Assembly: GCF_007830445.1 (NCBI RefSeq)
Contig: NZ_VLKR01000018.1
Coordinates: forward strand, 62,001 to 126,000
DNA: 64,000 nt
Reading direction: 5' to 3'
Origin: Sphingobacterium siyangense
GTDB taxonomy: Bacteria; Bacteroidota; Bacteroidia; Sphingobacteriales; Sphingobacteriaceae
Shown piece by piece: positions 8,527 through 16,440 of the stretch. A program made the translations under genes and the position numbers. The notes beneath the pieces are model-generated. The model saw nothing but the letters and a program-made list of their open reading frames with translations, was not told the DNA's origin and did no database searches. Within the stretch, counting starts at the first letter, position 1, and the number at the start of each line of letters is the position of its first letter.

Positions 8527-9138
8527 CTACAGGTAACTTTTTGATTGTGGTCCTTGATTGAATAGCAAATCGATAATGCTTAAATCGGGATAAAATCCAT
8601 TTTTATCAGAAAAAACCTGATAATATTCTTTTGGCTCACGCAATACACTTTCTTTTTTAGGATGGATCAGGTTACGGAAATCGATCATTTCCGAAGGCGC
8701 AGCAACATACTCTTCTGTAAATCCTATTGCTCGTTTAAGTTTGATCGATTTTAGAATGAGTTCTAATTGAGCAACATTAAAGTCTACCAAATACGCAAAC
8801 TTTTCCTCATAGAATCGTATAAAATCATCTTCATAATATTCAAAATATGCAGAGCTACGGTAAGCTGTCTGAATACTTAGCCAATGTAAACGCTGCCAGT
8901 CAAACTCATAACTTATCCGAATATCTTTCATAGGAACACGTTCCTTATTGCCATGTTGAATGGGTACGATCAAATCCTGCACCCCATTTGCAGAAGCAAT
9001 GCGTGCGCGCGTACGATAACTCTGCTTTTGAAAATGCTCATATTTCTCGATGACCAAAGGAAGATTATGCTCTTGTATCGTATGAAAATAGGATATTGGT
9101 GGAAGATAACATGCCGGAAGTAATAACTGCGATTCCAT
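8527..9138 (-). CDS. WbqC-like family protein
   Basis: A 203-residue protein recognised by the N-terminal pattern of the WbqC family: LLPACYLPPISYFHTI, then QSYRTRARIASANGVQDLIVPI and the DWQRLHWLSIQTAYRSSAYFEYY block. WbqC-like proteins occur in polysaccharide loci but their activity is not established. Here the gene lies next to the acyltransferase and glycosyltransferase genes on the opposite strand, which agrees weakly with an envelope role. A TATTTTTG element (minus strand, 9169-9176) lies about 30 nt upstream as a possible promoter. Confidence 0.85.
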   Translation of the reverse strand: MESQLLLPACYLPPISYFHTIQEHNLPLVIEKYEHFQKQSYRTRARIASANGVQDLIVPIQHGNKERVPMKDIRISYEFDWQRLHWLSIQTAYRSSAYFEYYEDDFIRFYEEKFAYLVDFNVAQLELILKSIKLKRAIGFTEEYVAAPSEMIDFRNLIHPKKESVLREPKEYYQVFSDKNGFYPDLSIIDLLFNQGPQSKSYL

Positions 9139-9225
9139 AAAAACTGATGATTTTTGTTATAAGTGACGCAAAAATAACTTAAATTAAGGATATTTGTAAA
9201 GAACACTGGGAATTTTAGCTATAGC

Positions 9226-10092
9226 ATGAAACAAAAAGCGTTAAACGCATTAATCTATATCATCTCTCTTCTCCCCTATTGGTTTCTATATTTGATCTCC
9301 GATGGGCTTTATTACATACTCTACTATATTATTGGATATAGGAAGAATATTGTATTTCAGAACTTAAAAAATGCTTTTCCAGAAAAAACGGATAAAGAAC
9401 GTCTGGTAATTGCCAAAAAGTTTTATCGTTTTTTCCCGGATCTCCTTGTCGAATCGATCAAATTGAAAACGATTACAGCTGAGGAAGTCAAGAAAAAGAT
9501 GACTTTGGAAAATGTAGAAGAATTGACTAAACACCTCGAAGCGGGCAAAAACGTAATCGGGGTGACCTCACATTATGCCAATTGGGAGCTGGGTATTCAC
9601 CGTTTGAGCTTAATTACAAACTTTCCTACGCTGATTGTATACAAACCACTCAATAACAAAGATATTGACACAGTGTACAATGATATGCGAGGAAGGTTTG
9701 GCGCCGAAATGGTACCAATGAAACAAATACTCCGTCATATCGTAAAGTTGAAAGGCCAACCCAATATCAGTATACTCGTTGCCGATCAAACACCGCTGTA
9801 TTCGGATTCCGATTATTTTATTAATTGGCTAAATCAGGAAACATTGGTCTATACAGGAGCTGAAAGACTGTCTAGAATAAGTAAAGCACCTGTGGTCTAT
9901 TGCTATATCGGAAGAAAGCCCAAAAGAGGGCAATATTTCTGTAAATTCGTTACTTTAATCGAAGATCCAAGTGGCTTTGGAGAGCATGAAATTACCGATA
10001 TACACAATCAATTTGCGGAACAGCTTATTCGTGAAAACCCAGAATATTGGCTATGGTCACATAATCGTTGGAAAAGAAAACGTAGAAAATGA
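9226..10092 (+). CDS. Lysophospholipid/lipid A acyltransferase (LpxL/HtrB family)
   Basis: A 288-residue membrane-anchored acyltransferase. A hydrophobic N-terminal segment (residues 7-38) anchors it to the inner membrane; the catalytic HX4E motif is His116 to Glu121 in SHYANWELG. The C-terminal YWLWSHNRWKRKRR block is the usual end of the family. It probably adds a secondary acyl chain to lipid A, with acyl-ACP as donor; transfer to an ornithine or glycine lipid is an alternative. The last codons overlap the glycosyltransferase start by 4 nt (ATGA), so the two are translationally coupled. Confidence 0.88.
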   Translation: MKQKALNALIYIISLLPYWFLYLISDGLYYILYYIIGYRKNIVFQNLKNAFPEKTDKERLVIAKKFYRFFPDLLVESIKLKTITAEEVKKKMTLENVEELTKHLEAGKNVIGVTSHYANWELGIHRLSLITNFPTLIVYKPLNNKDIDTVYNDMRGRFGAEMVPMKQILRHIVKLKGQPNISILVADQTPLYSDSDYFINWLNQETLVYTGAERLSRISKAPVVYCYIGRKPKRGQYFCKFVTLIEDPSGFGEHEITDIHNQFAEQLIRENPEYWLWSHNRWKRKRRK

Positions 10093-11120
10093 GTAAATTA
10101 CCAAAAGTAGCTGTCGTTATCCTCAATTGGAATGGCCGATTTTTCCTGGAAAAATTTTTACCATCCGTATATAACAGTTCTTATCCGAATGTCGAATTTG
10201 TCATTGGAGACAATGCCTCCGATGATGATTCAATTTCATTTGTGAAACAGTACTATCCTACGATTACTATCCTTGAAAATGACAAAAACTATGGCTTCGC
10301 AGGAGGTTATAACAAAATACTGCAGCGTGTAGATGCTGATTACTATGTACTCCTCAATTCGGATGTTGAAGTGAGCCAAAACTGGATTGAACCAGTGATT
10401 GAATACTTGGAAAGAAACCCTTCCCTGGCAGCAGCACAGCCCAAAATACGCTCATTTCATGACAAGCAGAAGTTCGAACATGCCGGAGCGGCCGGTGGCT
10501 ATCTGGATTACTTTGGCTTTCCTTTCTGTAAAGGTAGAATCCTACATGAAGTAGAAGACGATGCGGGACAGTACGATAATGAATCCGAGATTTTCTGGGC
10601 ATCTGGAGCTGCACTTTTTATTCGCTCTGACGCCTGGAAGGAGGCAGATGGCCTTGACGAAGATTTCTTTGCTCATATGGAGGAAATCGATCTATGCTGG
10701 CGATTAAAGAAAATGGGCTATGGCATAGGCTATTGTCCGAAATCTATTGTTTATCATGTTGGTGGGGGCACCCTCAATGCAAGTAATCCCAAAAAGACTT
10801 ACCTCAATTTTAGGAATAACATGGTCATGCTGCAAAAAAACCTGCCGCTAGGCAAAGCAATATGGATTATTTTCATCAGGCTTTGGTTTGACTTTGCAGC
10901 CCTTGTTAAGTTTCTGATCGACAGGAAACCCAAGGATGCCTGGGCGATCAGTCGCGCACATCAGTATTTCTTCTTGAATATTTTCAAAAATGCTAAAAAA
11001 CGAAAAAAATACAAGGCGAAAGAAAATACCAAAGGGCAGTACACAAAATCGATTATCATTGATTTTTACACAAATAACAAACATAAATTTTCTCAGCTAA
11101 ATCCGGAGGATTTCAAATAG
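10089..11120 (+). CDS. Family 2 glycosyltransferase
   Basis: A 343-residue GT-A glycosyltransferase of the rhamnosyltransferase-like branch. VAVVILNWNGRFFLEKFLPS is the nucleotide-binding start, GDNASDDDS a family signature, LLNSDVEV holds the metal-binding DxD equivalent, and FFAHMEEIDLCWRLK carries the catalytic-base region. A possible membrane-associated helix is at residues 257-277. It likely adds a sugar to a lipid-linked or surface glycan using an NDP-sugar. The 4-nt overlap with the acyltransferase gene points to joint function in lipopolysaccharide-type envelope assembly. Confidence 0.9.
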   Translation: MSKLPKVAVVILNWNGRFFLEKFLPSVYNSSYPNVEFVIGDNASDDDSISFVKQYYPTITILENDKNYGFAGGYNKILQRVDADYYVLLNSDVEVSQNWIEPVIEYLERNPSLAAAQPKIRSFHDKQKFEHAGAAGGYLDYFGFPFCKGRILHEVEDDAGQYDNESEIFWASGAALFIRSDAWKEADGLDEDFFAHMEEIDLCWRLKKMGYGIGYCPKSIVYHVGGGTLNASNPKKTYLNFRNNMVMLQKNLPLGKAIWIIFIRLWFDFAALVKFLIDRKPKDAWAISRAHQYFFLNIFKNAKKRKKYKAKENTKGQYTKSIIIDFYTNNKHKFSQLNPEDFK

Positions 11121-11141
11121 CGTATTATTTCCCTGTAACAT

Positions 11142-11163
11142 AAAATGCAGAAAAACGCATTTT
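11142..11163. terminator. Weak hairpin after the glycosyltransferase
   Basis: AAAATGC and GCATTTT pair over 7 bp around an 8-nt loop, 22 nt after the stop. The U-run is short, so termination may be partial. Confidence 0.4.
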
Positions 11164-11227
11164 CAAAATAAAGCAGTCATTACGACAAGATTCTTTATTT
11201 ATTTTATTTAAACGTACTTTTTATTTG

Positions 11228-11235
11228 TAATTTTG
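11228..11235 (+). promoter_or_regulatory. Putative -7 element of ligA
   Basis: TAATTTTG matches TAnnTTTG. Transcription would begin around 11241, after the first possible ATG at 11240, so the element favours translation from the ATG at 11249. The -33 box is not clear. Confidence 0.45.
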
Positions 11236-11248
11236 CAAAATGTTGGTG

Positions 11249-13264
11249 ATGGATATTGAAAAAAAGATAAAAGACTTAACGGCAGAGCTCAACCATTATA
11301 ACTATCAATACTATGTATTGGCGAACAGTGTTATTTCGGACTACGACTTCGACCTTAAATTAAAGGAACTCGAAGCGCTGGAAGCTCAATATCCCAACTT
11401 TGCCGACCCCAACTCCCCTACACAGCGTGTTGGTGGAGACATTACCTCCCGATTTCAAACGGAAAAGCACCGCTGGCCAATGCTTTCATTGGGCAACACA
11501 TACAATCAGGAGGAATTACTTGACTTCGACCAGCGAATCCGCAAAATCATCGGCGATCAGTTTGAGTATGTTTGTGAATTAAAATTTGACGGTTTATCCA
11601 TCAGCTTGACTTATGAAAATGGCCTACTAAGTAAAGCCGTTACGCGCGGTGATGGTACACAAGGCGATGTTGTCACAAACAATGTTAAAACCATTCGTTC
11701 TATCCCGATCAAACTTAAAGAAGGAGATTATCCAGATCAATTCGAAATACGAGGTGAAATATTTATGCACAAATCAGCTTTTCTCCGCCTGAATAAGGAA
11801 CGAGCTGATAACGAGGAGCAAACCTATGCCAACCCAAGAAATTTCGCTTCTGGAACCATCAAACTCCAAGATTCTGCTGAAGTTGCAAAACGCCCATTGG
11901 ACTGTTTCCTTTACTTTTTGTACTGCGACAACAGAACAAATCTATTTCACGACCATTGGAATAGCTTAAACCATGTCAAAGACTGGGGATTTCACGTCAG
12001 CGAGCATAGCAGAAAATGCAGCACATTAACCGATGTTTTTGCATTTATTGACTACTGGGATGTCGAACGTCATAACCTAGGTTATGAAATTGATGGAATT
12101 GTTATTAAAGTAAATGATTACGCACAACAGGAGGAACTTGGCTTTACTGCCAAAAATCCACGTTGGGCAATATCCTATAAATTCAAAGCAGAGCGTGTAG
12201 AAACCACATTGAACTCGATTAGTTATCAAGTTGGACGTACCGGCGCTGTTACACCTGTTGCCAATCTTCAACCTGTACAACTGGCAGGCACAACGGTAAA
12301 ACGCGCTTCTTTACACAATGCAAATGAAATCGCACGTCTCGACCTACACGAAGATGACACTGTCTTTGTAGAAAAAGGGGGCGAAATTATACCTAAAATA
12401 ATTGGGGTAAACCTCGAGAAAAGATTAGCAGGATCGACAAGTTTTGTCTACCCCACATCTTGTCCAGAATGCGACACAGCACTTATACGACAAGAAGGGG
12501 AAGCCGTACACTATTGCCCTAATGAAACTGGATGCCCGCCACAAATTGTTGGCAAAATGCAGCATTTTATCGGACGAAAAATGATGGACATCGAGGGAAT
12601 GGGGGACGAGACCGTGGATACTTTCTTCAAGAAAGGTTTGTTACGCAATATCGTTGACATCTATGGCCTAAAAGACCATCAAGATGACCTGCAACAACTG
12701 GAACGTTTCGGTCAAAAATCAATCGATAACATGCTCAACGGCATCGAAAAATCCAAAGAAAAACCTTTTGAAAAAGTCTTATTTTCGCTTGGAATACGTC
12801 ATGTCGGCGAGACGATTGCAAAAAAATTAGCCCAGCATTTCAAAAATATTGATGCACTCGCACAAGCCTCGACAGAGGAAATCGAAGGAGTACAAGACAT
12901 TGGACGCCGTATTGCGGAGAGTGTCAAAGAATACTTAGACAATCCAATTCATCAACAACAGATTGTTGCACTGAGAAATTATGGCTTAAATTTCGAAATT
13001 GAGGAAAAGGAGATCATCCTTGCGAGCAATTCACTTGAAGGGAAAACCTTCCTGATTTCTGGTGTATTTGCAGACCATTCACGTGAAGAGCTAGCAGCAG
13101 TAATTGAAAGCAATGGCGGAAAGATGTTATCTTCCATTTCTGCCAAATTAAGCTACCTCGTAGCGGGAGATAAAATGGGACCGTCCAAACTAGCGAAGGC
13201 AGAAAAATTGGGTATCCCGATGATTAATGATAAAGAACTATTTGAACTCATTAATCCCAAGTAA
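11249..13264 (+). CDS. ligA: NAD-dependent DNA ligase
   Basis: A 671-residue ligase (674 if the ATG at 11240 is used). Order of domains: Ia with ELNHYNYQYYVL, nucleotidyltransferase with the adenylated lysine in CELKFDGLSISL (residue 112 here), OB fold with GRTGAVTPVANL, a four-cysteine zinc finger (CPEC...CPNETGC), helix-hairpin-helix repeats around 500-570 and a BRCT domain from about 590. It seals nicks in replication and repair using NAD. The later ATG is preferred because family members start with this segment and because a -7 promoter element lies just before it. dapA follows after 37 nt in the same direction. Confidence 0.97.
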   Translation: MDIEKKIKDLTAELNHYNYQYYVLANSVISDYDFDLKLKELEALEAQYPNFADPNSPTQRVGGDITSRFQTEKHRWPMLSLGNTYNQEELLDFDQRIRKIIGDQFEYVCELKFDGLSISLTYENGLLSKAVTRGDGTQGDVVTNNVKTIRSIPIKLKEGDYPDQFEIRGEIFMHKSAFLRLNKERADNEEQTYANPRNFASGTIKLQDSAEVAKRPLDCFLYFLYCDNRTNLFHDHWNSLNHVKDWGFHVSEHSRKCSTLTDVFAFIDYWDVERHNLGYEIDGIVIKVNDYAQQEELGFTAKNPRWAISYKFKAERVETTLNSISYQVGRTGAVTPVANLQPVQLAGTTVKRASLHNANEIARLDLHEDDTVFVEKGGEIIPKIIGVNLEKRLAGSTSFVYPTSCPECDTALIRQEGEAVHYCPNETGCPPQIVGKMQHFIGRKMMDIEGMGDETVDTFFKKGLLRNIVDIYGLKDHQDDLQQLERFGQKSIDNMLNGIEKSKEKPFEKVLFSLGIRHVGETIAKKLAQHFKNIDALAQASTEEIEGVQDIGRRIAESVKEYLDNPIHQQQIVALRNYGLNFEIEEKEIILASNSLEGKTFLISGVFADHSREELAAVIESNGGKMLSSISAKLSYLVAGDKMGPSKLAKAEKLGIPMINDKELFELINPK

Positions 13265-13301
13265 GTTTTTTTAATTAAATTTATATAAATACAAAAACAA
13301 G

Positions 13302-14180
13302 ATGAACGAGCTTCACGGCGCAGGAGTAGCATTGGTCACTCCTTTTAACTCAGATGAATCTGTTGATTTCGAAGCATTAGGTCAGCTAATTGACTTGCAA
13401 ATCAACGAAGGTATGGATTATTTGGTTTCTTTAGGTACAACTGGAGAAGTTGCCACTTTAACCAATGATGAACGAAAGCGTATCTGGGATTTTACTGTCA
13501 AGCGCGTGAACGGTAGACTTCCTTTGGTTGCTGGAATTGGCGGTAATAATACAGCCGAAATTGTGGAACAAATTAAAAACTTTAATCCAACAGGCTTCTG
13601 TGCAATTCTATCTGTATCTCCTTATTATAACAAACCAACACAAGAAGGCATTTACCAGCATTACAAGGCTGTTTCAAACGCCTCTCCACTTCCGGTTATT
13701 TTATACAATGTGCCTGGGCGTACGGGCAGCAATATAACAGCACAGACAACATTACGACTAGCCAATGATTTTTCCAATATCGTAGCCATCAAAGAAGCTT
13801 CTGGAAATTTTGCGCAATTCAGCGAAATTCTACGGGATAAACCTACGGGATTTCTATTGATCTCCGGAGATGATCCGGTTACCTTGCCGATGATGTCTCT
13901 TGGAGCTGCTGGTATCATTTCAGTGATCGGAAACGCATTACCGAAAAAGGTTGCCACATTAGCTAAGTTATGCGCTGAAGGCAATTATGCGGAAGCTAGA
14001 TCGATCCATAATGAACTCCTTGACATTACAGATCTGTGTTTTATTGAAGGAAACCCTGCTGGTGTAAAATATATTTTACAGGAATTGGGGATCGGAAAAG
14101 ATCAATTACGACTTCCTTTAGTCCCTGTTAGCGAGAAAATACAGGCAGCTATCAAAGAAGAATTAAAGAAATTGAACTAA
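13302..14180 (+). CDS. dapA: 4-hydroxy-tetrahydrodipicolinate synthase
   Basis: A 292-residue (beta/alpha)8 enzyme that condenses pyruvate with aspartate semialdehyde, the first step towards diaminopimelate and lysine. The Schiff-base lysine is Lys164 in IVAIKEASGNF; Thr46 and Thr47 in LGTTGEV, Tyr135 in YNVPGRTGSN and Arg140 complete the catalytic set. Length is normal. The gene is probably co-transcribed with ligA and ends at a good terminator. In this window it links to murF-alr, mpl and dacB, all peptidoglycan genes. Confidence 0.97.
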   Translation: MNELHGAGVALVTPFNSDESVDFEALGQLIDLQINEGMDYLVSLGTTGEVATLTNDERKRIWDFTVKRVNGRLPLVAGIGGNNTAEIVEQIKNFNPTGFCAILSVSPYYNKPTQEGIYQHYKAVSNASPLPVILYNVPGRTGSNITAQTTLRLANDFSNIVAIKEASGNFAQFSEILRDKPTGFLLISGDDPVTLPMMSLGAAGIISVIGNALPKKVATLAKLCAEGNYAEARSIHNELLDITDLCFIEGNPAGVKYILQELGIGKDQLRLPLVPVSEKIQAAIKEELKKLN

Positions 14181-14202
14181 AATATAGCCTAGTTCGGTTG
14201 AG

Positions 14203-14239
14203 AAAAGTTTAGATCCCTCCAAAGGATCTAAACTTTTTT
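14203..14239 (+). terminator. Rho-independent terminator of ligA-dapA
   Basis: AAAAGTTTAGATCC pairs with its complement over 14 bp around a 7-nt loop and is followed by a T-run. It lies 22 nt after the dapA stop. Confidence 0.9.
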
Positions 14240-14249
14240 ATTTCAAAGC

Positions 14250-14281
14250 TTTGCAACATAACAATATAATAACTACCTTTG
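14250..14281 (+). promoter_or_regulatory. Promoter of the rpsF operon
   Basis: TTTG (14250-14253), 20 nt, TACCTTTG (14274-14281) match the Bacteroidota consensus. The leader to the rpsF ATG is about 40 nt, A-rich, and lacks a Shine-Dalgarno sequence. Confidence 0.75.
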
Positions 14282-14327
14282 CACTTCCACAAAAGTGGAA
14301 TTTTAAATAACAAAATTAATTAACACA

Positions 14328-14696
14328 ATGCAACAGTACGAATCTGTAATCGTTCTTACCCCGTTGCTTTCTGATGATGCTGCGAAAGAAGTAATCGCAA
14401 AATTCAAAAACATCTTAACAGAAGGCGGAGCCGAGATTGTCGCTGAAGACAATTGGGGTTTGAAAAAATTAGCGTATCCAATCCAGAAAAAAACTACTGG
14501 ATTTTATCACTTAACTGAATTCAAGGCTCCAGGTGAATTAATCAATAAATTAGAGGTTGAATACAAACGTGATGAGCGCATTATGCGTTTCTTGACTGTA
14601 AGCTTAGACAAACATGCTAAAGCATACAACGAGAAAAAACGTAGCGGTGCATTCAACAAAAAAGCTGAAACTAAAACTGAGGAGGGCGCAAACTAA
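14328..14696 (+). CDS. rpsF: 30S ribosomal protein bS6
   Basis: A 122-residue protein with the bS6 ferredoxin-like fold: QYESVIVLTPLL start, NWGLKKLAYPIQKKTTGFYHL core and YKRDERIMRFLTV. The lysine-rich tail of about 25 residues is longer than in E. coli, as often in Bacteroidota. It binds 16S rRNA as a dimer with bS18 on the platform of the small subunit. First gene of the operon, read from an A-rich leader without Shine-Dalgarno sequence. Its last codons carry the GAGGAGGG that precedes rpsR. Confidence 0.97.
   Translation: MQQYESVIVLTPLLSDDAAKEVIAKFKNILTEGGAEIVAEDNWGLKKLAYPIQKKTTGFYHLTEFKAPGELINKLEVEYKRDERIMRFLTVSLDKHAKAYNEKKRSGAFNKKAETKTEEGAN
14679..14686 (+). promoter_or_regulatory. Strong Shine-Dalgarno sequence before rpsR
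   Basis: GAGGAGGG lies 9 nt before the rpsR ATG at 14696, inside the end of rpsF. Such sequences are rare in Bacteroidota, and bS18 and bS6 themselves help to cover the anti-Shine-Dalgarno of their ribosomes. Confidence 0.7.
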
Positions 14697-14959
14697 TGGC
14701 TAACGAAAATATCCAATACGTAACTGCTCCTAAAGTAGAGGACAACCGTAAAAAATACTGTCGTTTCAAAAAGAATGGTATCAAATATATCGATTATAAA
14801 GATGCTAACTTCTTGATGAAATTTGTAAATGATCAAGGTAAAATCTTACCTCGTCGTTTAACTGGTACATCTTTGAAATTTCAACGTAAAGTAGCTCAAG
14901 CTGTTAAACGTGCTCGTCACATCGGCTTATTACCTTACTTAGCTGATGCAATTAAATAA
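14696..14959 (+). CDS. rpsR: 30S ribosomal protein bS18
   Basis: An 87-residue protein with the bS18 signature KYCRFKKNGIKYIDYKD and RRLTGTSLKFQRKVAQAVKRARHIGLLPY. It pairs with bS6 on the 30S platform. The start ATG overlaps the rpsF stop (TAATG). A strong Shine-Dalgarno sequence precedes it, in contrast to rpsF. Confidence 0.97.
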   Translation: MANENIQYVTAPKVEDNRKKYCRFKKNGIKYIDYKDANFLMKFVNDQGKILPRRLTGTSLKFQRKVAQAVKRARHIGLLPYLADAIK

Positions 14960-14964
14960 GGAGG
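14958..14964 (+). promoter_or_regulatory. Strong Shine-Dalgarno sequence before rplI
   Basis: AAGGAGG overlaps the rpsR stop and lies 10 nt before the rplI ATG at 14975. It can pair fully with the CCUCC core of 16S rRNA. Confidence 0.75.
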
Positions 14965-14974
14965 ACGATAGAAA

Positions 14975-15418
14975 ATGGAAGTAATTTTAAAACAAGATAT
15001 CAAAGGCTTAGGTGAGCAAAACGATATCGTTAATGTAAAGCCAGGTTTCGGTCGTAACTACTTAATCCCGCAAGGATTTGCTATCCAAGCGACTGAATCT
15101 GCAAAGAAAGTTTTAGCTGAGAACATCAAACAAGCTCAGTTCAAACAAGAAAAAATCAAAAAAGACGCTACTGAATTAGCTGGTAAATTGGAAGCTATTA
15201 AACTTTCAATCGGTGCTAAAGCAGGTGAATCTGGTAAAATCTTTGGTAAAGTAAACAGCATTCAAATTGCTGATGCGTTGAAAGCAAAAGGTTTTGATGT
15301 AGATCGTCGTCGTATCACTTTCGAAGTAGAACCTAAAGAATTAGGTGAATACATCGCAAACTTAAACTTACACAAAGAAGTGAAAGTTCAAGTTCCTTTC
15401 GAAGTAATTGCTGAATAA
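14975..15418 (+). CDS. rplI: 50S ribosomal protein bL9
   Basis: A 147-residue protein. The N-terminal domain (MEVILKQDIKGLGEQNDIVNVKPGFGRNYLIPQG) is the rRNA-binding part; a long connecting helix spans about 50-75; the C-terminal domain ends in LHKEVKVQVPFEVI. Normal length for bL9. It binds at the base of the L1 stalk. Last gene of the operon, with a 15-nt gap to rpsR that carries a strong Shine-Dalgarno sequence. Confidence 0.97.
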   Translation: MEVILKQDIKGLGEQNDIVNVKPGFGRNYLIPQGFAIQATESAKKVLAENIKQAQFKQEKIKKDATELAGKLEAIKLSIGAKAGESGKIFGKVNSIQIADALKAKGFDVDRRRITFEVEPKELGEYIANLNLHKEVKVQVPFEVIAE

Positions 15419-15440
15419 TTCAGTTTATTTAGTCAATAAT

Positions 15441-15473
15441 AAAAAGCGGCTATCCTTTCGGATAGCTGCTTTT
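15441..15473. terminator. Terminator of the rpsF-rpsR-rplI operon
   Basis: AAAAGC-GCTATCC pairs with GGATAGC-GCTTTT (one internal mismatch) around a TTTC loop, followed by GTTTTT. The opposite strand also ends in a T-rich stretch, so it could work in both directions. Confidence 0.85.
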
Positions 15474-15494
15474 GTTTTTACCCATACTTTAGCC

Positions 15495-15528
15495 AAAAAA
15501 AAACTCGCGTTACGGAGAGCAACGCGAG
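15495..15528 (-). terminator. Minus-strand terminator upstream of the G-depleted spacer
   Basis: The arms CTCGCGTT (15504-15511) and AACGCGAG (15521-15528) form a GC-rich 8-bp stem with a 9-nt loop. On the minus strand the stem is followed by nine T residues; on the plus strand there is no U-run. It therefore ends a minus-strand transcript, about 420 nt beyond the trxA terminator. Confidence 0.75.
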
Positions 15529-15944
15529 GCATAATCTAGGGTATTTGAAAGGGAAAATCTTTGTCAATTTCTATTTTTTTTCAAAAAAATAACTCCTAAA
15601 TCATCGAGTCAAAAAAAACAATATCAAAATCAAAAAAATCGAAACAAATTCTTTTCGAAAACCAATTTCAATACTCAAAAGAAGCAAAAAATATTGGTTT
15701 TTGCAAATAAAATTGATTTTTTATAAAAAATTAAACACAAATACATAAAAACTAACAATAAAACCATATTAAAACACAAAAACACAAAAAAATACAACAC
15801 ATTAAACTACTAAAAAACAAAACAAAAGCATAAAATACACCAAAATAAATAAAATACAGAAACAAAACACATCAAAACAAATAAAATATATACACAAAAC
15901 AACTAAAAGTCGAAATAAAATCAAAAAAATTGGATTTTAAAAAC
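15529..15944. other. G-depleted, A-rich intergenic spacer
   Basis: No gene is visible. From about 15600 the plus strand is made almost only of A, C and T: between 15721 and 15900 there are two G residues in 180 nt, and A makes up well over half. No long open frame, tandem repeat or RNA gene is recognised. The spacer lies between the trxA terminator and a second terminator in the same orientation, so a U-rich minus-strand transcript of about 400 nt is possible. Confidence 0.6.
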
Positions 15945-15981
15945 AAAAAAAGCCTGAAATAGAATATTCCAGGCTTTTTTT
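15945..15981. terminator. Terminator of trxA
   Basis: AAAAAAAGCCTG pairs with CAGGCTTTTTTT over 12 bp around a 13-nt loop. It starts 15 nt after the trxA stop and has U-runs in both directions. Confidence 0.85.
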
Positions 15982-15995
15982 GTCATTTAACTAAG

Positions 15996-16316
15996 TTATG
16001 CTAATTGTTTTTCTAATTTCTCGTTCAATACTGATTTTGGAACAGCTCCAATTTGTTTATCAACAATTTCTCCATTTTTAAAGAACAATAAAGCTGGAAT
16101 ATTACGAATGCCATAACGAACAGAAATCTCTGGATTTTCATCCACATTTACTTTTCCTACAACAGCTTTACCTTCATAATCCTTAGCCAGTTCTTCAACC
16201 ACAGGACCTACCATACGGCAAGGACCACACCATTCTGCCCAAAAATCAATTAATACTGGTTTGTCTGCTTTTAAGACAACTTCTTCAAAGTTGCTATCTG
16301 TAATTTCTAATGCCAT
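15996..16316 (-). CDS. trxA: Thioredoxin
   Basis: A 106-residue thioredoxin with the redox motif WCGPC (Cys30, Cys33), the FWAEWCGPCR context and cis-Pro74 in IRNIPALLFF. It reduces disulfides of cytoplasmic proteins such as ribonucleotide reductase and peroxidases, and would be the likely donor for the glutathione-peroxidase-like enzyme at 665. Length is standard and no signal peptide is present. It lies downstream of dnaE with a 124-nt gap that holds its own putative promoter. Confidence 0.97.
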   Translation of the reverse strand: MALEITDSNFEEVVLKADKPVLIDFWAEWCGPCRMVGPVVEELAKDYEGKAVVGKVNVDENPEISVRYGIRNIPALLFFKNGEIVDKQIGAVPKSVLNEKLEKQLA

Positions 16317-16380
16317 AATCTTTTAATTTTATAAACCGAAGTTATATCTTTAATACTATTTAATTGCTAAAATCAATAAA

Positions 16381-16388
16381 CAAAGATA
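16381..16388 (-). promoter_or_regulatory. Putative -7 promoter element of trxA
   Basis: On the minus strand TATCTTTG, matching TAnnTTTG, about 65 nt before the trxA start. The -33 box is not evident. Confidence 0.4.
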
Positions 16389-16440
16389 GTAACAACTACC
16401 AATGTATTTGTAATCTTAATTACACAAATTCCAATCCAAA

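Noticed and set aside
15529..15944. tmRNA, RNase P RNA or 6S RNA in the G-depleted spacer
   Set aside because: No conserved cores or extended pairing; the near absence of G on one strand makes a structured RNA unlikely.
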